A DNA stretch of 64,000 bases, taken from Ctenosaura bakeri. Taxonomy: Eukaryota; Chordata; Lepidosauria; Squamata; Iguanidae. A program made the position numbers and the translations under genes. The stretch lies in assembly GCA_948474755.1 (NCBI GenBank), contig CAOLHI010000255.1, positions 682,001 through 746,000 of the forward strand, written 5' to 3'. How positions within the stretch are numbered: the first letter of the stretch is position 1; the number at the start of each line of letters is the position of its first letter. The notes beneath the pieces were generated by a model that saw nothing but the letters and a program-made list of their open reading frames with translations, did not search any database and was not told where the DNA came from. Positions 55,633-64,000 of the stretch are shown in pieces.

Positions 55633-58600
55633 TCTACTGCTTTATGCACAAAACACACAGCTGTTAAAAATACTAATGATTATGTAAAGGGTTTGTTTTA
55701 TATTAAGACTTACTTATCACAGTAGATGTCTTAAACTGTAAATTCTTTGGGTCATAACTAGGTTTAGGTGTATACAGTGGGGTAGGCAGAAGTATATTTC
55801 CTCTCCCCACCCCACCACATATCCCTGCAGCTGCCACTCCCACCAGCTACACAGAGGCTTAGTAAGATCCTGCTGAATTGGATTGATGAGGAGGCAGATC
55901 TCTAAAAATCAGGTGGAAGACCCAGTATCTGGGCTTTGCAAGTAATATGAATTGTATGAGATCTATAATACTGTTAGTTGTGTACACACACACACATATA
56001 TAACAAGATTGAAGGAAATCCTGTCTGGTTTCTATAGTTGATTACCTAAGAAGGAAAAAAGACTTGATAAGACTTTCTTCTGAAAATATTCTACTGCCAT
56101 AGCATGTTAGCTGATTTAAAGTTCAAAGGCTTACAAAATTGTGCTGCAGGGTAATGTTTGTCTCCCCCCTCCAATCCTGCTTTCACATCATCACACTGGA
56201 AACGCTTAACGAGTGAAGGTGTTGTGGAATATGATTCATAGGCTGCACAGGGATGCTTACTTGTGTAATTTAGGAGGTTTCCAATGTTCAAACAATTTCT
56301 ACATTTATAAAAACAAAACAAAATTACCTTGGCATATGTATTATTTACAACAACATTGCTATTGAGTTTATGCAGTTATCTACAATGGGACTGAACATTC
56401 TGGTGCTCATGTAAACATGAACAACAAAAAGGCTATTCAGTCCCAGAATTGGGGGGAGGAAGTATTCTAATTAAAGAGTGTGTTGTTTAGCCTCTGGGCC
56501 CCCTAAGAGCCAGTCTCTGATGGGAAGCTGATGCCTTGCATTCGGCGATGCATGAATTCAGGCTCTTTTTTGCTACAAGAAGGGGAAAGGATCTGTGTGC
56601 TGCTATTTCTTGCACACTGCATGTAAAAGGTTATTGTATTTGATCTCTCTGCATCTGCACAGAGCTGACATGGAACTTTGCCTCTCTTTTCCTCCCTCCT
56701 CCTTCAGTGTTTTGTTTTTGCAGATTAGAATCAACCTTTTGTCTGCACAGTGGTAGAATCATTTTGTTAATTGGCATATTGATATCCAAAGAATTGCTTA
56801 CTGTGCCAAGTTATTAAGAATAAGTAGATGAGAGGCAAATTAACTTGGAATCACCTGTTCCTTTGGGCAAATTACATAAAGCAAAATGACAGCAACCAAA
56901 TGTCATATTATTTACATAGAATACACAATTTTTTTTCCTAAAAGGAAAAAGTGGGGAGCAATTGACGAGAGATTTGAGTTTGTTTGTGAACAAATCAGAC
57001 CTGCTTAATAGTAAAGCTCATTCTTCTGTGCTCTTCGGCATAATTAAATCATATGGTAAAGTGTCACAAGGCAAAATAAAATGTATTTATTCCAGCCATA
57101 TTCTCCCACAGCATGACATGCAGTCTGAGAAACCTCACTAAGCACTTTATTCCATCTCTGCATGCAGGATATACATTTATAAGCCATGTCATTGTAAAAT
57201 ATTCCTTTATGAAATACACATAGACTTCTTTTTCCTTTAAGCATCTGAATAATCTATGAAGACAGACAGCCATTAGTGCTTAACTCTGTTTAATCCATTT
57301 CTCAACTGCATTTGCTTTTTGAGATAGAACTTGCCCAACATTGTATCATTTACTGCCATGATATTGCTAAATGTTGCTTTATTCAGATAATAAGCTATAG
57401 ATTTCCTTCTTAAAGGGAAGATAGGGTGGCTTAATAAGAAATGGTATTTACCAAATTCCTAAGGGAATGGTTTTGTATCACTTGTGAACTTTTTTAATTC
57501 TTAATTTAAGTAGTTCAACGGTTAAATGATTCATTACATCTATGGACATGGAATCTTAGCAAATTTGTTCCTAAATCTGGACTATGTCTGAAGTTTAAAC
57601 ATAGGAGACTCTACAGATCGGAACACTTGTGATCATTTCTCCATCACAAAAGTAAGATTGCTATTAGGATATGGGTGAATTTCTGTAACAGATTGTGGCA
57701 TTTTAATGATTGCCACATCTATTATGCTGTACTGTAGCTATTGTAATCTAAATGCCAGTCATACCAGACCATATGTTAAGCCTATACCCTACCATGTGCA
57801 ATTTCGTATAATGTTGTAGTGTAAAATTCCTAGGAACACAGCTGCCTATTTCCATGAGAAACTGTGCTAATCTTTTGTAAGAATGCATGCTCATAGTATT
57901 TGTTAGCTGACTTTACCAGTGCTGTGAACAAAACTGCCAAACATTCATCCAGAGCTGAAGTGCCATAGAAGTTCTACTATCTCTGCCCTCCAGTTATTTC
58001 CCAAAGACCCAACATTCAAGACAAATTAGATATCATCCACAGAGGGAAAGCTAGCTAAGGATTAGGCAAGACTCCGTGTGGCTGGAATGCTCTGAATTGA
58101 AGGGTCTGTGCAATTGAAGATCCAGAGAGGTAGAACTTTGAAGGAAGAAGCCTTTTACTCCCATCCTATAAATCTGGCCCCAAATGCCACTAGTATCAAA
58201 AGTCATTGAGAGACTGACGAGGATCAACAGGGCTTACATCTCCAATATTTCCCTCAGAGCGGGTCACCTGCCAGGGTAACCAAAGGTATTTCACTTCCAA
58301 ATTCCATCTTTTAGCCAAACTAAAAAATGGACATACCTAATATAATTCTTCCAAGAATTTCTGAAATTAACTAGCCACCAAAGGGTATAAATAAGCTTCT
58401 TTGGCTGTTGTAGCACATCTCCCTGCAATTCTTATGATCATAGCTAGATTACATCATGTATGCTGAATTCAAGGTTTACCTACTCTTATGTTGAATCCTA
58501 TCAAACAACCAAAAGGAACAATTCTTCCCAGCATTTTGTGGCTCTTGAGTGAGCTTTCTTAGCCTGGCTTACTTTGTGCTGTAATTCAGAATTCATGATT

Positions 58601-60214
58601 AGCAGAATGGAAAGTGGAAATTGTCCATATAAGAGTACAAAGGAAGCTGTCTTGAAGTCTGACCCTTTGTACATCTATCTCAGTTAGTGTTGGTTTTTGC
58701 AAAGTTAATGAACAGTTCAAGTTCTATCTTCTGATAGAATTGCAGATTTTACATGGGATATGTTTGGGAATTAAGTTTTAGTAATGACTGTAAATGTGAG
58801 GAGATTCTATTTCCTTTTCTGTTAATAATCCTAGAAGTTATTGTGGAAAGGGACAGCACATACTTCTTCATACAAAGCATCCCCACACTTGTCTCTCAGA
58901 TTACTGGGAATGGGAAAGAAAGTGCATATATCCTTATATTTCATGTTGGCCCCTCTAGCTAATGTTTTTAGAAGGCCTATGGTTTGTCAACACAGAGGTG
59001 GGACATGTAGATTTAATTCAGTGGTTCCATTCACTTTCTCTCATAATTTGAGAATTGTCTACATAGCATGACACTCTCCAAATGCTTTAACCAAATGTTT
59101 AGCCACAATCACCAAAGCCAATGCTGAAAGATAGATGGAAATGTGATCCAAAACATATGGAAAGTACTTCATGAACCTCCAGAGATGGTTTTCATGGTTA
59201 GAAGCCACTCATATGTTTCTCTGGACATTGTAAAATCGGATATGATATGAACATCTTCTGGTCAGAGGTATTATCAGGAGATTTGGATTTTCTGTAAACA
59301 ATTGTTCATATTTGTCTGAAGGCAGGAGAAATCAATTTAGATTTTCAATCAGGATTTTCAATAAGGTAGTTTGAATTTCCTAAGCCCATGGAAGAAGATG
59401 GAACAATGCTGTTTTACTATCTTCCAAGTATTCCTCCATGCCTATTATTGTGTGCTTATATAGCCAGAACAGAGAACAGTCCAAAATGAGCTCCAAATTT
59501 GTTTTCAGGTATTTAGTAGAAGGTATTTTGGCTTAAGCACCTGTCAGTTGCTGATAGAGTGGCCTGAACATAACCCTCTTTGAAACATGCAGTTCATCTA
59601 CCAAAGAATGAACTGGGGAGATGACCTTTGCCCTGGAGAATTTAAAGTATTTTAAAGGGCTTAATTTGGTAAAAGATGAAGAACAAGTTTATAATATATT
59701 CTATGCATGGAAAGAAAACCATCAAATTTGCTTTAGCTATCAGCGTATCGGATAAAGATCAGATATTTTTCGAAACAAAATAGAAAATGCAAATCAAAGA
59801 ATTAATGAAATACTATAGTTCGTTGTTTCAGAATTCCTCTTTTAAAAGCAATACCTGTCAATACTAGTGATCTTTAGTTCTTATATAAGTATTTGTTTTT
59901 TCAGTTCATTAGAACTATAAGTGATATATATATGTGTGTGTGTGTGTATTAGTGCTTGGATGGGAGAAATGGGTAGGAAGCCAGCATCCTTTTGGCCATA
60001 GATTATCTGACTACAAGCTCTGTGGTGGTTTTTGTATGATTATTTTCATTGTATTCTTAAAACATAGTCTTTTGAAGAATTTGATACTGGAGCATTGAGA
60101 ATGTATATGTGATGCAATAGAATATATATAAGGGTTTAATAAAACAGTGTTTGGTTTGAGGACAGCAAGAAATATACGAATTTGATGCATATTGTTTCTG
60201 GGGGTTGCTTGTAT

Positions 60215-60245
<31 letters not shown>

Positions 60246-60834
60246 ATGCATGCATGCACGCTTATTACACCCCAGAAGGTTTTGTGTTGTTTAATTAACT
60301 AAAGATAGTCTTTAGATCATGTATGTGTATATGTGGTGGGGTATAATCATGCTAATCATTGACTGCCAGTTCACTGTTGACATTGTAATGCACCAGTTCC
60401 AGCCATGATAATTTGCCACGTCAGAAAGTATACAGACTTCCCCACCACCAGTGCCTAGCAATGGGCAAAAGAATTTTCTTACCTCCTTCCTTCCACTGAA
60501 GTACCTTTGCCCTCACTCAGCTTCTTCATACTGAGTTTGTTCTTTCCAGCTTTATTAGTTTTCCCTTCCTGCAGCAGTTTCTTCTGCCACATCATCCACT
60601 CACTCATGAATGCCTGCAGTCTCAAGGAAAGGCTTTTGGTATAGCAGTGAGAAGAAGACAGCAGGAAAATCTATTGTCCAAGTGTTCATCCACCTACTCT
60701 ATTGTTAGATGCAGCCTGTTGCTCCTCTAATGAAGAGGGAACATCACAGGGGCTTTCTTAGGAAGCATATGGAAGTATGGCGAACATTAACATTGCCTTG
60801 TAGCATGATGGGTGGTATTTTCCATGCTGGGTAT
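55633..60834. other. Unassigned DNA
   Basis: About 5 kb without a supportable exon, RNA or transposon. Short (CA)n at 55985-55997; TA/TG at 59925-59949; (TG)n listed separately. Confidence 0.5.
60215..60258. repeat. (TG)n microsatellite with (ATGC)n tail
   Basis: About 14 TG units followed by 'tatgtatgcatgcatgcacg'. Confidence 0.92.
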
Positions 60835-60965
60835 GTGAATCCATTCCAGAGTTTAGTCTGAACTGTAAAGACACTGTCTAATGTTGTAAACCCAATCCCC
60901 AAATGACTCCAGCACCTTGGATAGCTCCTTTAAAGTTCACACTACACACATAAGATTGCCACTCC
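60835..60965. mobile_element. Partial palindromic MITE (family 3)
   Basis: 'tttagtctgaactgtaaag' on the left and 'agctcctttaaagttca' preceded by 'agcaccttggat' on the right match the element at 3941-4110. Outer parts are diverged. Confidence 0.55.
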
Positions 60966-63900
60966 ACTGACATCAAAGCCGTCAGCCACCCTGGCCTGAC
61001 AACTCCCTTCAACATGAGCAGAGAGAAGCATGTTGCATTGCTTAGAGTATGATGTGTTTACAGATGTGGGAGAAATATCTAAAGCCACCGGTTCTTTCCA
61101 ATGGACTAAATTAAGGGCCATTTTAACCTCTGTGTAACAGTAAGACCATGTTTGCTTCTGTGTCAACAGGGAACAGGATCAGTACCAAACCCATATATCT
61201 CTAGTGTGCATTGGTGTAACATGTTTCTATTTTCTTTTTTCCCTCCCTTTTCTTCCTCTCTTCCTTTTTGTTTATATATTAAAAATGTAGGTGTACATTT
61301 TTTTAAAAATAATATGTAAAGATGCTACAAGAGACATGCTTACATGGTCTGTGTGAAATCAATTGGCAGTGTTGTTTGCTGGTTTAAAGGTGGGAGGCAG
61401 TGCAGGTAGCTGCTTCAGCAAAGCTGCTGTAAAAATCCAGATCCCCTGAGATGGGATGGTTTCAAACTGTGCTCATATTACCGCTCTCCCTGGAGGTTAT
61501 ATCCACATATGCTAATTTTGGAACTAGCCCATAGTAACCTTTCAGCAAAGAAAGCAGATAAGTAGCTCAATTAGTTTAAATATCCCATCTCTTCATCTGA
61601 CAACATCATTTTGTAATTTTCTGCATGAGCAGATTCAAGGACTTGCTTTATGACACCTCCCAATATGAAAATCTTTAAAAGCCAAGACTTTAACAAATGG
61701 AAGCACGTTTGAAAACACTGACTTGAAAAGAAACAATTTTCTTTCCTTTTTTTTCTTTCCTTTTTCCCCTTTTTCTTTTCTCTCTTTTTTTTAAAGCAAA
61801 CTGTGGCATGGTTGATGTTTGGGTCACGATCCCTCAGGAAGTTTACTTACACAAACCCCTCTGCAATTGATAAAGATATGGTACAGAATTTTAAATGATT
61901 GTTATCTGCTGTTAAGTATTCCTACATTCTATTTACATGGTTTAAAAAAAAAAATGCCACTTGAAAGATGTAACACCTTAAAAAAAACTGCCCTTTTTAA
62001 AAATGAAGATTATGTTAAAATTAATTTATTGTGCTTGCAAATGTCAGTTACTAGGTTAATCAACTAAAATGTCAGTGCATTAATCAATAATAACATGTTT
62101 AATTGCTGCACCTTATAGTTAAAGGTGCACAATATTTTAATGATAATGTGGTCACAATATGTTACAAGAATGAAATCAAACAGAATTTTAAACGTGGTTT
62201 TCTTCTTAAAATCTGTGGTACTTTATTACCTTAATAAAAAAAATAAACTTTATTATCTTCATTAAAATAATTTCTATAGTAAATAAATAAAGTTACTACT
62301 CTTCTAATAATATCTCAAAAGTAATCTATATTAAAGTTTTGATAATTTGATAATGCAGATGTATTTAAACATCTTTAACTGTTTTTTGCCTTTCCTGAAT
62401 GCATTTTGTCATGAAAAATCAAAAATACTTTTTGATTTATTCCTATACATGAGCTTACAACTCCATTTTATTTCTTGAAATTTTGTCTTTGAAGTATTTT
62501 ACCTGGAAATGTGATGTCATGACACCTGATGACACCTCTATTTTCCGATACAACTGTTCTGTTACTATTCTATACTACTGGCAATAGAACACTTATATGT
62601 TCCAGTTCCATGTAGACAATGTGCTTTTCAAACTTCTCAAATCCAGGAAGTCTATCTGATCTGGAGAAGTATAAGAGAAGTTTTTGTGACAACTTACTGT
62701 AGTTTTGAAGAAAAAAATACCAAGTAAGGAGTTTCCTGGCAATGACAGTGCTATACCATAACTTGTGGTCCTTTTCTGCAAAAGATTCACACTGAGGCAA
62801 CTCGCTTCAAAAGGCTGAAACTTGTGAAGTGTTGATGGGACAACAATGAGATCAGAATGTTACACAATGCACAGAACCAAATTAAAGCTTAACTTGAAAC
62901 ACATAAGCAATCTATCGTAATAATTGTGAGTACTGCAAATGAAAATAGTGAGTTAAATTTCTGTGATTACAAACTAACTTTCATAGCAAACTAAGGGTAC
63001 TATGATACATGATGCAAGGTTGGGGGACTTTTGATACAAGCTGGTAATTTAATTTTCCCAAGAAACTAGTAAGATATGGTTCGTTTCATCAAACTTTTCT
63101 TATGACTGATTGATAAGCTACATAATTTTTTAGCTGGTGTGAACAAAAGTTCATGCTGTATGATCCTATGCAGGTTTATTCAGAAGTAACCCAACAGGGT
63201 TATTTTCAGGTCCAGATCAAGGCTGCAGTACTACTAAAGCTCTCACTAATTTCAGGTAGCCTAAAGCCTAGAGACTGAAGAGCATGGGGAAAGTATGACC
63301 TGTGAACCAGAAGTAACTTGGGTGATTCTTTTGCTTACCAAATCCCCCAGATCTTAAATTTTTAACTGGTCCCCAAACCCACCAAATCTCCACATAGCCA
63401 GATCATCTCAGAACATGGCAGTTGGGCTCTTCTTTCCCCCTTCCACCCTCCAAAGCCCCAACCCTCCCAAAACCATGAAAATTGGACATATTTTTGCCAA
63501 TTCTGGTCACACTGGGAACAGCCATGGCCCTCTGAATGAAGATTGTGAAGGGGAAATGGTCTCCATCACCTTCACAATTCCCTATCCCAGCTGAAGAACC
63601 TATGGGAAGCTTTCTTGCACCAGCCCCATTGATGTGAATGGGAGTAAACAGAGACCACAAGGGCGCTCTTATGCATTTCCCTTTCACTTCTGTTGGAATT
63701 ACAGTATACGTCATTTGGAACTGTTCCGTTGCACCAATTGTTAATACAGAGCATTGTCACAAAGGTTCTTATGGCAAACGTTTTTATATTTCTAAATAAT
63801 AGGCTTCAAGACCAGTATTTGTGCTTTTCACTTTTCTTGATTGTATCTCAGTCTTTAAAAAAGTTGTATTATGATTTTGAAAAAGTGATCAGACTAGAGC

Positions 63901-64000
63901 AGCTTCTGAACTTTTAATAGAATGACTCTTTCTCTTTGTAGTGGGTGCAATAATTGCAATTATGTTTGGCTTTGATTTTAGTTTTTAAAGTTTATGATGT
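60966..64000. other. Unassigned DNA, possibly conserved non-coding
   Basis: No gene or repeat recognised. 61330-61720 and 62040-62350 are repeat-free to the eye and have balanced composition or many TAAT-type cores. That would suit non-coding regulatory sequence, but nothing here proves it. Confidence 0.4.

Overview
The window is non-microbial, AT-rich vertebrate DNA that is almost entirely intergenic or intronic. No host exon, tRNA gene or rRNA gene could be supported. The repeats point to a squamate reptile: BovB/RTE LINE fragments, tRNA-derived SINEs with a BovB-like 3' tail, a 5S-rRNA-derived SINE, a squamate-type SINE ending in a 'gtaaaccgcttag…gcggtata' motif, and lizard-type L1. A gecko-like lizard is possible, but this is inference.

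The outstanding feature is a complete, apparently intact DIRS-type tyrosine-recombinase retrotransposon at about 40860-46947. It has ~162-bp inverted terminal repeats, a Gag-like protein (N-terminal Cys/His cluster, Lys-rich and SR-type RS domains, and a C-terminal segment of the type domesticated in LAP2alpha), an RT-RNase H-methyltransferase-like protein, a tyrosine recombinase with a full catalytic set, and an internal complementary region that matches both extreme termini. Gag and RT meet at a UUU-UGA-C junction that looks like a +1 frameshift site. The Gag and recombinase frames are the same frame, separated by one UGA.

Layout: 0-5.2 kb is unassigned DNA with a SINE interrupted by a GC-rich MITE, two other palindromic MITEs, a second GC-rich MITE and a short Harbinger-like fragment. 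5.2-16.3 kb holds almost nothing recognisable. 16.3-19.3 kb is microsatellites plus a minus-strand, 5'-truncated L1. 19.4-25.6 kb has a MITE, an L2/CR1-like 3' tail and simple repeats. 25.6-29.95 kb is a dense nest: two MITEs, a BovB LINE interrupted by a palindromic Penelope-like insertion and a hAT element (both with visible target duplications), a SINE, an L2-like tail and a plus-strand L1. 31.4 kb has a SINE. 33.4-34.1 kb is a solo LTR. 36.8-37.2 kb is a 5S-SINE split by a MITE. 39.65-40.58 kb is a minus-strand BovB split by a MITE, followed by the DIRS element. 47.6-49.6 kb is a probable L1-like fragment carrying a CpG-rich MITE. 52.4-53 kb is a second copy of that MITE in opposite orientation. 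53.5-55.6 kb has a minisatellite, two hAT-like MITEs and a SINE. 55.6-64 kb is mostly unassigned.

A second theme is a four-copy family of GC-rich non-autonomous elements (1651-2018, 4545-4965, 47969-48579, 52445-52987). They share almost the same terminal ~15 bp with an AT-rich MITE family (six copies here), make 3-bp target duplications, carry large subterminal hairpins whose stems differ between copies but still pair, and preserve a near-perfect splice-donor sequence. All judgements were made by eye from sequence; no database was searched.
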